Source: Pseudomonadota bacterium (lineage in GTDB: Bacteria > Pseudomonadota > Alphaproteobacteria > Rhizobiales > Aestuariivirgaceae). Taken from it: DNA of 32,893 nt. The stretch spans positions 1 through 32,893 of the forward strand of contig CAUJIO010000042.1 of NCBI GenBank assembly GCA_963205315.1, given 5' to 3'. The notes beneath the pieces were generated by a model. It saw nothing but the letters and a program-made list of their open reading frames with translations, did not search any database and was not told the origin of the DNA. Position numbers and translations under genes: made by a program. Positions within the stretch are counted from its first letter, which is position 1, and each line of letters starts with the position of its first letter. Below, in pieces: positions 7,101-17,120 of this stretch.

Positions 7101-9395
7101 CTATCGGCTTCCCACGGCGCGTGTGGCTGCTTCGGCAACGGCAATTGCCGTCATGTTGACGACACCACGCGACGTTACAGAGCCAGTGAGAATATGCGCC
7201 GGCATGGCGGTGCCGAGCAGTATCGGGCCGACGGGCAGCGCCTCGCCGAAGACCTTGACGATCTGGTAGGCGACGTTGGCGGAGGACAGATCTGGCATGA
7301 CCAGCAGATTGGCCTCGCCCTTCAGCGTCGAGCTTGGCAGCTTGCGCGCCCGAACCGCTTCGATCAGTGCCGTATCGGCCTGCATCTCGCCATCGATCTC
7401 AAGCTCCGGCGCGCGGTCGTGGATAATATCCAGCGCCTTGCGCATCTTGAGCGACGACGGCGTGTCAAAATCACCAAAATCCGAATGCGCCACCAGTGCG
7501 ATCTTCGGCGCTATGCCGAAGCGCCCGACATGCGCCGCGCACATCAGCACAGTGTCGGCAATGGCTTCCGCCGAAGGATCGGCCTGGACGTGCGTATCGG
7601 TGAGAAACACGATGCCGCGCGAGGTGATCATCAGGCTCATCGCAGCGAATTCCCGCACGCCGGGAGCCAGCCCGATGACGTCGCGGATGTGGCGCAGCTT
7701 GGCGCGGTAGCGGCCTTCGAGACCGCAGATCATCGCATCCGCCTCACCACGCCGCATGGCGACGGCAGCGATGACCGTCGTCGAGGTGCGAACCAGGGTG
7801 CGTGCAGCGTCTGGCGTGATGCCCTTGCGACCTGCCACCTCGGCATAGGTCGCCACATAGTCACGGTAGCGCGGATCGTCTTCGGGGTTGACGATGTCGA
7901 AGTCCTGCCCCGGTTTGATCGAGAGACCGTAACGCTTGAGGCGCGTCTCGATGACGGCGGGGCGGCCGATGAGAATTGGCTTGGCGATCCGTTCTTCGAT
8001 CACCACTTCGGCGGCCCGCAGCACGCGCTCGTCCTCGCCATCGGCATAGATAACGCGTTGCGGCGATTTGCGTGCGGCCGCAAAGATTTGCCGCATGACG
8101 AAGCCCGAGCGGAAGACGAAACGCTGCAAGGTCTCGGCATAGGCCTCGAGATCGGCGATAGGCCGCGTGGCGACCCCGGAGTCGATCGCCGCCTTCGCAA
8201 CCGCCGGCGCCACGCGCAGGATCAGACGCGGATCAAACGGCGCCGGAATCAATGAGTCCTTGCCGAACAGCCGTGTCTCGCCGCCATAGGCGCGCGCCAC
8301 CACGTCGGAGGGCGCCTCGCGCGCCAGCCCGGCAATGGCATTCACCGCCGCCTGCTTCATCGCCTCGTTGATGGTCGAAGCGCCGACGTCGAGCGCACCC
8401 CGGAAAATATAGGGGAAACACAGAACGTTGTTGACCTGATTCGGATAATCCGACCGGCCGGTGCAGATCATCGCATCGGGACGCACTGCCACCGCTTCTT
8501 CGGGCATGATCTCCGGGTTGGGATTGGCCAGCGCCAGAATCAATGGATCGGGCGCCATTTGCTTCACCATCTCAGGTTTCAGCACGCCCCCGGCGGAAAG
8601 ACCAAGGAAGATATCCGCGCCCGCGATCACATCAGCGAGCTTGCGCGCCTCGGTCTCTTGCGCGAACACATCCTTCCAGCGGTCCATCAGCTTTTCGCGG
8701 CCCTTGTAGACCACACCTTCGAGATCGCTGACCCAGATGTTCCGGACCGACGCGCCAAGGCTCACCAGCTGGTTGAGACAGGCGAGTGCGGCCGCCCCGG
8801 CTCCCGACGCGACGATCTTGACCTTGGCAATGTCCTTGCCCGCCAGCATGAGCGCATTGGTGACCGCGGCGCCGACAATCACGGCAGTGCCATGCTGATC
8901 GTCGTGGAACACCGGAATGTTCATGCGCTCGCGCAGTTGCTGCTCGATCTCGAAACACTCGGGCGCCTTGATGTCCTCCAGGTTGATGCCGCCGAAGGTG
9001 GGCTCAAGCGCAGCGACAGTGTTGACGAAGCCCGCAACATCAAACTGAGCGACTTCGATGTCGAAGACGTCGATGTCGGCGAATTTCTTGAACAGCACCG
9101 CCTTGCCTTCCATCACCGGCTTGGCGGCGAGCGGCCCGATGTCTCCCAGTCCCAGCACCGCTGTGCCGTTGCTGATGACGCCGACCAGATTGGCGCGGGC
9201 TGTATATTTCGACACAAGAGCCGGATCGGCCGCGATTGCATCGGATACCGCTGCAACGCCGGGCGAATAGGCCAGCGCCATGTCGCGCTGGTTGCCAAGC
9301 GGCTTGGTGGCGCGGATTTCGAGTTTACCCGGCTTGGGTTCCGCATGGTAAATGAGCGCGCCCGACTTGAGGTCGCTCGAGATCGGCGATGCCAT
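7101..9395 (-). CDS. maeB: NADP-dependent malic enzyme with C-terminal phosphotransacetylase-like domain
   Basis: 764 residues from the ATG at 9395, chosen because GGGAGGA stands 8 bases upstream; an in-frame extension to 9470 lacks support. It converts malate to pyruvate, CO2 and NAD(P)H. The malic domain (about 1-430) shows Y43 in YSPGVA, K98, metal ligands around E140/D141 and D165/D166 (HDDQHGTA), and a Rossmann segment [10 protein letters not shown]. The C-terminal portion (about 430-764) is a phosphate acetyl/butyryl-transferase-like domain, typical of the large MaeB/Tme enzymes, where it is regulatory (acetyl-CoA sensing) rather than catalytic. NADP preference is taken from the family. 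It probably heads a two-gene unit with the hydantoinase-family gene. The window also holds a CrbS/CrbR-like acetate-type regulatory pair close by. Confidence 0.95.
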   Translation of the reverse strand: MASPISSDLKSGALIYHAEPKPGKLEIRATKPLGNQRDMALAYSPGVAAVSDAIAADPALVSKYTARANLVGVISNGTAVLGLGDIGPLAAKPVMEGKAVLFKKFADIDVFDIEVAQFDVAGFVNTVAALEPTFGGINLEDIKAPECFEIEQQLRERMNIPVFHDDQHGTAVIVGAAVTNALMLAGKDIAKVKIVASGAGAAALACLNQLVSLGASVRNIWVSDLEGVVYKGREKLMDRWKDVFAQETEARKLADVIAGADIFLGLSAGGVLKPEMVKQMAPDPLILALANPNPEIMPEEAVAVRPDAMICTGRSDYPNQVNNVLCFPYIFRGALDVGASTINEAMKQAAVNAIAGLAREAPSDVVARAYGGETRLFGKDSLIPAPFDPRLILRVAPAVAKAAIDSGVATRPIADLEAYAETLQRFVFRSGFVMRQIFAAARKSPQRVIYADGEDERVLRAAEVVIEERIAKPILIGRPAVIETRLKRYGLSIKPGQDFDIVNPEDDPRYRDYVATYAEVAGRKGITPDAARTLVRTSTTVIAAVAMRRGEADAMICGLEGRYRAKLRHIRDVIGLAPGVREFAAMSLMITSRGIVFLTDTHVQADPSAEAIADTVLMCAAHVGRFGIAPKIALVAHSDFGDFDTPSSLKMRKALDIIHDRAPELEIDGEMQADTALIEAVRARKLPSSTLKGEANLLVMPDLSSANVAYQIVKVFGEALPVGPILLGTAMPAHILTGSVTSRGVVNMTAIAVAEAATRAVGSR

Positions 9396-9499
9396 GAAAC
9401 TGGTCCTCCCTGGCCCCGCCATAGACCCCCTTTTGCGGCGATTTGCAACAGGACGGGAGATGGTGGCCAAAGCATCAAACAGCCCCTAAGATACTAGTC

Positions 9500-10138
9500 A
9501 TGCTCACGCCCCTCAAAGACGAAGTGCAAAAGGTTGGCGATCTCGCGCATGAGGCGCGGCGGTTTCGTACGATCCTCTGGTCGTTCGAGAAGAATATCGA
9601 CTTGCTGTTCAAGGGAACGGGCCTGGCCGCCGAGGTCGACCACGAGGCCCTGGCCATGGCCTTTTCACGCTGGCGCCAGGCCTTCGACCAGACCAAGCAC
9701 CTGGCTGACATCAACCGGCAGGATTTCGTGATATTTGCTGCCGGCATGATGCTGAAGGAACTGCTGGCGGCGCGGCCCATCACCGCCATCGTGCCCTCCG
9801 AGCTGGGTCTGCCCGCAATTCCGGACAAGCTTGACCACCGGCTGAAACGCTGGCCGGAAGGCTATGCCTATACAAGTTTCTGCCTTTCGGTCGCAGGAGC
9901 GGTACTGCACGAGACCGGCGATCTGGAGCCGACGGAATCGGGCATTGCTGATGATCCCCGCTTCTGGGATTCATTCCGCGAAAACGCCGCTGAAAACCCC
10001 GCCAACGCCATTGCCTTCTTTGATATGGTGGTGGGCCTGCAGCCCAACTGGACGGCTCCTGATGTGCCGTGGATGCGGAAAACCTTCCTTGATCGCAAAC
10101 TGTCGCTTGAGGAAGTGTCACGGCCGAAGATCGGTTGA
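9500..10138 (+). CDS. conserved-looking hypothetical protein, 212 residues
   Basis: I do not recognise this family. From the ATG at 9500 (MLTPLKDEVQKVGDL) it encodes a soluble, mainly helical protein with no signal peptide. A first helical part (1-75) has many aromatic and basic residues (RRFRTILWSFEKNIDLLF), then a hydrophobic stretch FVIFAAGMMLKELLAARP, a middle segment with aromatic residues and one Cys (GYAYTSFCLSVAGAVL), and an acidic, Trp/Pro-rich C-terminus (DDPRFWDSF, VPWMRKTF). The ribosome site is weak. It diverges from maeB across a 104-base gap and lies 101 bases upstream of the response regulator in the same orientation, so it could be part of that transcription unit. Function unknown. 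Confidence 0.75.
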   Translation: MLTPLKDEVQKVGDLAHEARRFRTILWSFEKNIDLLFKGTGLAAEVDHEALAMAFSRWRQAFDQTKHLADINRQDFVIFAAGMMLKELLAARPITAIVPSELGLPAIPDKLDHRLKRWPEGYAYTSFCLSVAGAVLHETGDLEPTESGIADDPRFWDSFRENAAENPANAIAFFDMVVGLQPNWTAPDVPWMRKTFLDRKLSLEEVSRPKIG

Positions 10139-10239
10139 ACGGCGAAGCCTGCAAGCACCGAGCTTGATCTTGTCGCTGCCATGGTGGAACATGCCGGCAA
10201 GAACTGGAAACGTCAGCAGGCTGGGGGGAGTACCGGGAC

Positions 10240-10890
10240 GTGTCGGCCACGCGCATACTGATTGTCGATGACCATCCGTTATTTCGTGAGGCGCTGAAGG
10301 GCGCCATCGCCGGTGGTGTGAAAGGCGCCGAGATCGCGCAGGCGGGTTCCCTCGATGCTGCCCGGACACTGCTCGACAAGAACGACAATTTCGACCTCAT
10401 CCTGCTCGACCTCCGCATGCCCGGCGTTCAGGGCCTCTCGGGGCTGATCTACCTGCGCGCGCAGTACCCGAACATACCCGTCGTCATCGTCACAGCTGCA
10501 GACGACGGGGGACTGGTGCAAAAGGCACTCAATCTCAATGCTGCTGGCTTCATTCCCAAAACCTCCGGCATCGAAACAATCGTCACAGCAGTCAACGCCG
10601 TCTTGAACGGCGAGATCTGGGCCCCGGAAGGTTATGACCGGCCGCAAGTGGCTGACAAGGAAGGCGAGGACATTGCCCGGCGCATCGCAACCCTGACAGC
10701 GCAGCAGATCCGCGTATTGATGATGTTGAAGGAAGGCTTGCTCAACAAGCAGATCGCCTATGAACTCAATGTCTCAGAGGCGACGATCAAGGCGCATGTG
10801 TCGGCCATCCTTCAGAAACTCAACGTTTCAAGCCGCACGCAGGCGGTGATTGCCGCCGGCCGCATCGACGGAGTCTCATCAGCCGACTGA
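10240..10890 (+). CDS. NarL/LuxR-type response regulator (CrbR/ErdR-like)
   Basis: 216 residues from a GTG start at 10240, supported by GGGGGAG about ten bases upstream and by the receiver beginning at ATRILIVDD. The receiver (about 4-120) has D10/D11, phospho-acceptor D57 in LLDLRMPG, T85 and K107. A linker leads to the LuxR-type HTH (about 150-212), with LTAQQIRVLMMLKEGLLNKQ and the recognition helix VSEATIKAHV. It is a DNA-binding transcription regulator. It converges exactly on the SLC5-domain hybrid kinase, whose stop codon abuts its own. In CrbS/CrbR and MxtR/ErdR systems such a pair controls acetate (acs) metabolism; pairing here is inferred from the same combination of unusual kinase and NarL-type regulator. 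Confidence 0.9.
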   Translation: MSATRILIVDDHPLFREALKGAIAGGVKGAEIAQAGSLDAARTLLDKNDNFDLILLDLRMPGVQGLSGLIYLRAQYPNIPVVIVTAADDGGLVQKALNLNAAGFIPKTSGIETIVTAVNAVLNGEIWAPEGYDRPQVADKEGEDIARRIATLTAQQIRVLMMLKEGLLNKQIAYELNVSEATIKAHVSAILQKLNVSSRTQAVIAAGRIDGVSSAD

Positions 10891-13800
10891 TCACTCCGCC
10901 GCTGCCGACCGCAAGGCAACGTGCGACATGGCGGCACGCAATGCGGCAGGCTTTACAGGCTTGCGCAGCAGATGCACGTCATGCGCCAGTGCAAGATCGG
11001 CGACGGCAGGCGTACGGTCTGCGGTGATCAGCACGGCGGGGATCAACCGCCTCGCCCTGGCCCTCAGTGTTCTGATGACCGAAATGCCATCCTCATTGTT
11101 CAGGTGATAGTCTGCGAGGATCATGTCAATCTTGCTGCCGGTTTCGGCCAGCACCTTCAACGCTTCAGCCTCACCGCTTGCGGTAAAGACCGTGTTGCCC
11201 CAGCCGCTGAGCAGCAGTTCCATGCCCTCGAGAATCGCTTTCTCGTTGTCGATGACCAGCACGTTGAAGGCGCCCGCCAGCACCGGAGGCTGAATGCGCC
11301 TGGGCTTGGCGGCCTGTGCCACGGGCTGCGCCGCTGCCAGCGGTACATCGATGGCGAACACGGATCCCTTGCCCGGGGCCGACCGCAGCGTGATCGCCGA
11401 ACCCAGAACCTTGGCAATGCGTTCGACAATCGACAGTCCTAATCCAAGGCCCGTCGTGCCGTCGCCGTCCGCCTGCAGGCGCTGGAATTCGCGAAAGATG
11501 ATGTCGAGCTTCGACTCCGGAATGCCGGCGCCGGTATCGTAGACCTCGATCCGCAGCGCTCCACCCCGGCGGCGGCAGCCCATCAGCACCCGGCCTTCCT
11601 TCGTGTACTTGATCGCGTTCGACACGAAGTTCTGCAGCACGCGCCGCAGCAGGCGGCGGTCGGACATGACGGTCAGCCCGCAGGCCATCACTTTGAAGCG
11701 CAGACCCTTCTTGCGTGCAGCGGCTCCATATTCAAGCGCCAGCGCCTGCAAAATATCATCGATGCGGAAAGGCGCGGGGTCAGCTTTCATGGCGCCCGCA
11801 TCGAGCCGCGAAATATCCAGCAGCACGTTGAGAATTTCCTCCACCGCCTCAAGCGATGAATCGACGTTGCGAATGAGTTCACCATCCTTGGTGCGCTTTG
11901 ACCGTTCGACCAGGCTCGACGTGAACAGCCGTGCGGCATTGAGCGGCTGCAAGATGTCGTGGCTCGCCGCCGCGATGAACCGGGTCTTGGATAGATTGGC
12001 GTCATCGGCTTCGGCTTTGGCTTTCGCGAGTTCGTCATTGAGCCGGGTCAGCTCTGCCGTTCGCTCCGCCACTCGTCTCTCAAGCGATTCGTTCGAGCGC
12101 TGCAGAGCTTCCGCTGCGGCCACGCTCTCCGTCGCATCGATAACGGTAACGACAATGCCACCATCCGGCATCGGGCTTGAGCGGATCTCCAGAACCTGTC
12201 CGGTATCGACCCTCCGTTCACGGAAGACGTCATGCGTGATGGCCACGCGTTCGACCCTGTCATCGAGAGCGCCCCGGCCGCTTTCGGTGCGCGACAGGAA
12301 CTGGCTGAAGACCTCCGTCATCGGCGCGCCAACCCGGCTGAGGTCCTGCCCCAATCCGAAAAAACCAGGCAAGGTGTTGTTCCAGCACACCAGAGTCATG
12401 CCCGGTTCGAAAACGGCAAGGCCCTGATCCACGCTGTCGATGGCGGACTGCAGCAAATCCCGATTATGCTGGATGGCCGCGGATGCATCATCCAGCAGCT
12501 TCATTGCGCCGCGCGCATTGGTCGAATGCCGCTCGAGCATGAGCGCGATAACGAGCCGCGCCGAGGCCACGCCCACCGCGCTCGCCAGGAGATGTTCGGC
12601 AAAGCGGATCAGCCGCACGTCGGCCTCCCCGCTGCGGACCGCCCCCTGTTGTGCGCGGAATCCTTCAAACGCAGCGCGTGCTCTTTCGGAACCGACATAG
12701 CGCGCCACCGTCTGTTCCAAGCGGTCTGCGGTGACCGCCGTACGCCACAGCTTGAAGCCGCTGCCGAGGCCGGTCTGCGACTCGCGCGCCATGAAGCTGG
12801 CTGCCTGAACGCGCTCAATCGGTGTCGGCTGGCGCATCAATGAGCCTGCCACATAGCCCGTGACATTCGCCAGCAGGCTCCAGATCACGCCATGCGTCAG
12901 TGGATTGAAGTCCAACGCAAACAGCGTGCGGGCCTTGAGCAGACCGATGCCGAAAGGTCCCTCGTCGAGGAAACTCCGGCCGATCCAGCCGGCATCGGCG
13001 AAGGATGGCAGCAGCAAGGTGTAAAGCCACACCGCAAAGCCCGCCGTGATGCCCCACATCGCTCCGCGCGCCGTTGCACGCTTCCACATCATGGCGCCAA
13101 AGAAAGCCGGCGCGAACTGGGCAACCGCCGCAAACGAAATCAGGCCGACCTGCGCCAGTGCTGCTGACGAGCCGATCATCCGGTAATAGGCATAGGCAAG
13201 GCCGAGGACGAAAAAGATGGCGGTGCGACGGATGAGAATGAGCGTCTCGCCCATATTCTGGTGCATGGCCGAGCGCGCACCCCGCCGCCGGAGCAGGAGC
13301 GGCACCACCAGGTTGTTGCAGACCATGATCGACAGCGCCACGCATTCGACGATCACCATGGCGGTGGAAGCCGAAAGACCTCCCAGAAAAGCCACCAGCG
13401 CAAACAGCTTGCTGCCATCCGCCACCGGCAGGGCGAGAACGAAGGTGTCACCGTCGGCGCCTTGAGGCAGCAGCAGAAGGCCGGCAATGGCAATGGGAAT
13501 GACGAAGATATTGATGGCCACCAGATAGGCCGGGAACATCCAGGCGGCGCGGCGCAATTCCTGGCGGTTGGTGTTCTCGACGGCCGCCACATGGAATTGC
13601 CGGGGAAGCAGCACAATGGCGAAGGAGGCGAGCAAGGTCATGGTGAGCCACTGGCCGCCGTCCAGACCGCCGGAAAACAATGACGTTACAGATGATTCGG
13701 CCGCCGCCCGATCCAGAAAGGGACCTAGTCCCCCCATCATGCCGAAGACGACGAAACATCCTACAGCCACGAAGGCCATGAGCTTCACAAGCGATTCAAC

Positions 13801-14409
13801 GGCGATGGCGAGGATCATCCCGTCTTGATGCTCCGTCGTATCGATGTGACGGGTGCCGAAGAGCATGGCGAATATGCCCATGGTCAGCACGACAAGCAGA
13901 GATAAGCCGTCCAGTCCCGTGGATGGCCTGAGAAACTCGCGCGACCAGTCGGGCTCGCTGATCAGTACCTCAAGTGAGGCCGAGACCGCCTTCAGCTGAA
14001 TCGAAATATAGGGCACGATGCCGATCACCGCGATGACCGCAACAAGTGCGCCGAGGGCCTCGCTCTTGCCATAGCGCGCGGACAGGAAGTCGGCGATCGA
14101 CGCGATATTGTGCCGCTTCGTGATGGCCGCGATCTGCTGCAGCAGTTTCCAGCCCAAGGCAAAAACGAGGATCGGCCCAAGATAGATGGGGATAAAGTCG
14201 AGTCCCGTTCTGGAGGCGATTCCGACGCTGCCAAAATACGTCCAGGACGTGCAGTAAACCCCCAGTGACAAAGCATAAATGAACGGCCGGCCAGCACGGA
14301 TATTCCACTGACGCGCCATCCGGTCGCCATAGGTCGCGACACCGAAAAGCGCCCCCAGATAGACAAGGCCGGCGGCAAGTATGGTCCATTCTCCGATCAC
14401 ATCTGGCAT
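10891..14409 (-). CDS. SLC5-domain hybrid histidine kinase (CrbS/MxtR-like)
   Basis: 1172 residues from the ATG at 14409, which has AGGA about seven bases upstream; an earlier in-frame ATG at 14457 has less support. Residues 1-525 form about 13 membrane helices of a sodium:solute symporter (SLC5) domain. A STAC-like linker follows (about 540-640), then a PAS-like domain (about 650-765), a coiled coil (765-805) and HisKA with H817 in FIAAASHDILQPLNAARL. The ATPase domain has N927/N931, G1 DTGAG 958-962 and G2 GLGLG 987-991. The C-terminal receiver (1048-1165) has D1054, phospho-acceptor D1100, T1129 and K1150. This order is that of CrbS/MxtR, in which the transporter-like domain senses or imports a small substrate and signals to a LuxR-type regulator. 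Its stop touches that of the regulator at 10890. It diverges from ccoN, and a FixK-like box lies between them. Confidence 0.93.
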   Translation of the reverse strand: MPDVIGEWTILAAGLVYLGALFGVATYGDRMARQWNIRAGRPFIYALSLGVYCTSWTYFGSVGIASRTGLDFIPIYLGPILVFALGWKLLQQIAAITKRHNIASIADFLSARYGKSEALGALVAVIAVIGIVPYISIQLKAVSASLEVLISEPDWSREFLRPSTGLDGLSLLVVLTMGIFAMLFGTRHIDTTEHQDGMILAIAVESLVKLMAFVAVGCFVVFGMMGGLGPFLDRAAAESSVTSLFSGGLDGGQWLTMTLLASFAIVLLPRQFHVAAVENTNRQELRRAAWMFPAYLVAINIFVIPIAIAGLLLLPQGADGDTFVLALPVADGSKLFALVAFLGGLSASTAMVIVECVALSIMVCNNLVVPLLLRRRGARSAMHQNMGETLILIRRTAIFFVLGLAYAYYRMIGSSAALAQVGLISFAAVAQFAPAFFGAMMWKRATARGAMWGITAGFAVWLYTLLLPSFADAGWIGRSFLDEGPFGIGLLKARTLFALDFNPLTHGVIWSLLANVTGYVAGSLMRQPTPIERVQAASFMARESQTGLGSGFKLWRTAVTADRLEQTVARYVGSERARAAFEGFRAQQGAVRSGEADVRLIRFAEHLLASAVGVASARLVIALMLERHSTNARGAMKLLDDASAAIQHNRDLLQSAIDSVDQGLAVFEPGMTLVCWNNTLPGFFGLGQDLSRVGAPMTEVFSQFLSRTESGRGALDDRVERVAITHDVFRERRVDTGQVLEIRSSPMPDGGIVVTVIDATESVAAAEALQRSNESLERRVAERTAELTRLNDELAKAKAEADDANLSKTRFIAAASHDILQPLNAARLFTSSLVERSKRTKDGELIRNVDSSLEAVEEILNVLLDISRLDAGAMKADPAPFRIDDILQALALEYGAAARKKGLRFKVMACGLTVMSDRRLLRRVLQNFVSNAIKYTKEGRVLMGCRRRGGALRIEVYDTGAGIPESKLDIIFREFQRLQADGDGTTGLGLGLSIVERIAKVLGSAITLRSAPGKGSVFAIDVPLAAAQPVAQAAKPRRIQPPVLAGAFNVLVIDNEKAILEGMELLLSGWGNTVFTASGEAEALKVLAETGSKIDMILADYHLNNEDGISVIRTLRARARRLIPAVLITADRTPAVADLALAHDVHLLRKPVKPAALRAAMSHVALRSAAAE

Positions 14410-14523
14410 GATCGGTCCTAAGGGTCTGCGAATCAAGCCGAATGCGCCTTTGCCCAATTTTGCGCCGACATAGGACTATTTCCCTTGGTCGGACGAAAGA
14501 TGAGCCGGGCCAGGACCGGTATT

Positions 14524-14537
14524 TTGATCCAGGTCAA
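14524..14537 (+). promoter_or_regulatory. FixK/FNR-type box upstream of ccoN
   Basis: TTGATCCAGGTCAA: half-sites TTGAT and GTCAA with a four-base centre, one base off the FNR/Anr consensus and a full match to the rhizobial FixK pattern TTGA-N6-TCAA. Its centre is 67 bases upstream of the ccoN ATG. A possible -10 (TAGCAT, 14557-14562) would place transcription start near 14569-14572, about 39-41 bases from the box centre, the usual distance for a class II activator site. It implies induction of the oxidase at low oxygen. Confidence 0.85.
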
Positions 14538-14597
14538 TGCTGGTGCGTGCGCCTGCTAGCATGCACGCAACTGAACGTTATCAGAAAGGGGTCTCTC

Positions 14598-16202
14598 ATG
14601 GGGGCTGGATCACTTGTGCAAATGGGCCTTTGGGCACTGCTTGCACTTCTCGCCATAACCATGGGCGCAAAGGCGGAAGATCTGCCATTTGCCGTCCATA
14701 TGTACATTTTCGCGGCTGCCGCCCTGCTCGCCTTGGTTTTCAAGGCCCGCAGCTTCGGCAAGCCCGCACCTGACACGTCGGGGTATCTCGACGGCGTCGT
14801 GCGCTACGGCGCGATCATCACCGTTTTCTGGGGAGTCGTCGGCTTCCTTGTCGGCGTGGTGGTTGCCCTGCAACTGGCCTTCCCGGGCTGGAACCCGGAT
14901 CTTGAATGGTTCAACTTCGGCAGGCTGCGTCCGCTGCACACCTCGGCAGTGGTCTTTGCTTTCGGCGGCAACGCGCTCATCACGACGAGCTTCTACGTGG
15001 TCCAGCGGACCAACCGCACGCGCCTCGCGCTTGGCAATCTCTCCTGGTTCGTGTTCTGGGGCTACCAGCTGTTCATCGTGCTGGCTGCCACAGGTTACCT
15101 TCTGGGTGTTACGGAAGGCCGCGAATATGCCGAACCCGAATGGTATGTCGATCTCTGGCTGACGATCGTCTGGGTCGCCTATTTCCTGGTGTTCTTCGGT
15201 ACGCTTCTGCAGCGCAAGGAATCCCACATCTACGTGGCAAACTGGTTCTACCTGTCGTTCATCGTGACGATCGCCATGCTGCACATCGTCAACAACCTGT
15301 CGATCCCGGTTTCGATCTTCGGCTCGAAGAGCTACTCGGCTTTCTCAGGCGTGCAGGATGCCCTCACCCAGTGGTGGTACGGCCATAACGCCGTGGGCTT
15401 CTTCCTCACCGCAGGCTTCCTCGGCATGATGTATTACTTCGTGCCAAAGCGCGTCGAACGTCCGGTCTATTCCTACCGTCTGTCGATCGTCCACTTCTGG
15501 TCGCTGATCTTCCTTTATATCTGGGCCGGTCCGCACCACCTCCACTACACTGCCCTGCCCGATTGGGCGCAGACGCTCGGCATGGTGTTCTCGATCATGC
15601 TGTGGATGCCCTCATGGGGCGGCATGATCAACGGCCTCATGACGCTGTCCGGCGCCTGGGACAAGCTGCGCACCGATCCGGTTCTGCGCATGATGGTGAT
15701 CTCGGTCGCCTTCTACGGCATGTCGACCTTCGAAGGCCCGATGATGTCGATCAAGGCAGTGAACTCACTGTCTCACTACACCGACTGGACCATCGGCCAC
15801 GTGCATTCCGGCGCTCTCGGCTGGGTTGGCATGATCTCCATGGGCTGCATGTATCACCTGATCCCGCGCCTGTGGGGCCAGAAGGAAGTCTACTCGCTTC
15901 GTCTCGTCAGCTGGCATGTCTGGCTCTCCACCCTCGGCATCGTGGTTTACGCCTCGGCCATGTGGGTGTCGGGCATCATGCAGGGCCTGATGTGGCGCGA
16001 GTATGATGACCAGGGCTTCCTCGTCTACTCCTTCGCGGAGACGGTCGCGGCCATGCATCCTTACTATGTCATCCGCGCTTTCGGCGGCCTGCTCTTCCTC
16101 GTGGGCGCGCTGATCATGGTCTACAACCTCTACCGCACCATCGGCGGCCAGAGGCCCGTGAAGGTCGCGGTTCCCGGTGCAGCGCTCGCAGCGGCCGAAT
16201 AA
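14598..16202 (+). CDS. ccoN: cbb3-type cytochrome c oxidase subunit I
   Basis: 534 residues from the ATG at 14598, set by AGGGG six bases upstream; the frame is open further but would cross the FixK box. It is the catalytic, membrane-embedded subunit that reduces O2 to water at a heme b3-CuB centre. All key ligands are present: H114 (heme b), H263 with H313/H314 (CuB), Y307 six residues before H313 (the cbb3-specific Tyr that cross-links to the CuB His), H401 (heme b3) and H403 (heme b) in [10 protein letters not shown], and E379. The spacings match those of characterised cbb3 enzymes (50 residues H263 to H313, 87 H314 to H401). The N-terminal 50 residues add an extra hydrophobic hairpin, common in alphaproteobacterial CcoN. 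First gene of ccoNOQP, under a FixK-type box. Confidence 0.98.
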   Translation: MGAGSLVQMGLWALLALLAITMGAKAEDLPFAVHMYIFAAAALLALVFKARSFGKPAPDTSGYLDGVVRYGAIITVFWGVVGFLVGVVVALQLAFPGWNPDLEWFNFGRLRPLHTSAVVFAFGGNALITTSFYVVQRTNRTRLALGNLSWFVFWGYQLFIVLAATGYLLGVTEGREYAEPEWYVDLWLTIVWVAYFLVFFGTLLQRKESHIYVANWFYLSFIVTIAMLHIVNNLSIPVSIFGSKSYSAFSGVQDALTQWWYGHNAVGFFLTAGFLGMMYYFVPKRVERPVYSYRLSIVHFWSLIFLYIWAGPHHLHYTALPDWAQTLGMVFSIMLWMPSWGGMINGLMTLSGAWDKLRTDPVLRMMVISVAFYGMSTFEGPMMSIKAVNSLSHYTDWTIGHVHSGALGWVGMISMGCMYHLIPRLWGQKEVYSLRLVSWHVWLSTLGIVVYASAMWVSGIMQGLMWREYDDQGFLVYSFAETVAAMHPYYVIRAFGGLLFLVGALIMVYNLYRTIGGQRPVKVAVPGAALAAAE

Positions 16203-16223
16203 GAGAATAAGGAAACACGTGTC

Positions 16224-16955
16224 ATGAAACACGAATCTCTCGAAAAGAATGCCACGCTGCTGCTGATCTTCAGCTTCCTCGTGGTCACCGTCGGCGGCCT
16301 CGTCCAGATCGCTCCACTGTTCTATCTCCAGAACACCATCGAGTCGGTCGAAGGCATGCGCCCCTACACGCCGCTCGAACTGGCGGGCCGCAACGTCTAC
16401 GTCCGTGAAGGCTGCTACGTCTGCCACAGCCAGATGATCCGCCCCTTCCGCGATGAGGTGGAGCGCTACGGCCATTACAGCCTGGCGGCCGAGTCGCAAT
16501 TCGACCACCCCTTCCAGTGGGGCTCGAAGCGTACTGGTCCCGATCTTGCCCGCGTCGGCAACAAGTACTCCGACGACTGGCATCGCGAGCATCTGATGAA
16601 TCCGCGCAACGTCGTGCCGGAATCGGTGATGCCCGGCTACGCCTACCTGATGAACAAGGAGGTCAAGATTGCCGGCTTCGGCAAGCACCTCGCGACGCTG
16701 AACCTGACCGCCAACAACGGCAAGGGCAACATGTACAGCGATGAACAAGTGGCCAGCGCCGAGGCCGACCTGCAGGCCCAGGCCACCGGTGTCGACGCCG
16801 ATGCAATGCTCGCCCGCTATCCGAAGTCACAGGCCCGCGACTTCGACGGCCAGCCCGCCAAGGTGACCGAGATGGACGCTCTCATCGCCTATCTCCAGAT
16901 GATGGGTACGCTTGTCGACTTCTCGACCTTCAAGACAGAAGTGGAGCCGCGCTGA
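16224..16955 (+). CDS. ccoO: cbb3-type cytochrome c oxidase subunit II (monoheme c)
   Basis: 243 residues. An N-terminal membrane anchor (about 10-30) is followed by a periplasmic cytochrome c domain with the heme site CYVCH (C64, C67, H68) and a likely Met ligand in SVMPGYAY. It passes electrons from CcoP toward CcoN. It begins 21 bases after ccoN with AAGGAA as ribosome site. Its TGA overlaps the ccoQ ATG by one base, indicating coupled translation. Length and motif order are normal for the family. Confidence 0.97.
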   Translation: MKHESLEKNATLLLIFSFLVVTVGGLVQIAPLFYLQNTIESVEGMRPYTPLELAGRNVYVREGCYVCHSQMIRPFRDEVERYGHYSLAAESQFDHPFQWGSKRTGPDLARVGNKYSDDWHREHLMNPRNVVPESVMPGYAYLMNKEVKIAGFGKHLATLNLTANNGKGNMYSDEQVASAEADLQAQATGVDADAMLARYPKSQARDFDGQPAKVTEMDALIAYLQMMGTLVDFSTFKTEVEPR

Positions 16956-17116
16956 TGAGCACCTACGACACAATGCGGCATTTCGCGGACAGCTGGGGCC
17001 TCATCGCCATGTTCGTGTTCTTTGCCGCCGCGACGGCCTTTGTCTTCCGGCCCGGTTCCCGGGCTCACTATGAAGAGGCCGCGCGCATCCCCCTGAAGAA
17101 TGCCTCCGAGGACTGA
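16955..17116 (+). CDS. ccoQ: cbb3-type cytochrome c oxidase subunit IV (CcoQ/FixQ)
   Basis: A 53-residue protein, [16 protein letters not shown]..., with one membrane helix (about 15-31) and a charged C-terminal tail containing FRPGSRAHYEEAA. CcoQ/FixQ proteins are of this size, have a single helix, and stabilise the CcoP-CcoNO assembly. It starts inside the ccoO stop (TGATG) and ends 4 bases before the ccoP ATG, as expected for the NOQP order. Confidence 0.93.
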   Translation: MSTYDTMRHFADSWGLIAMFVFFAAATAFVFRPGSRAHYEEAARIPLKNASED

Positions 17117-17120
17117 TCCC

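Noticed and set aside
9433-9448. TTGC...GCAA symmetric sequence upstream of maeB resembling a FixK box
   Set aside because: The spacing between TTG and CAA is ten bases rather than eight, so it does not fit the FixK/FNR pattern.
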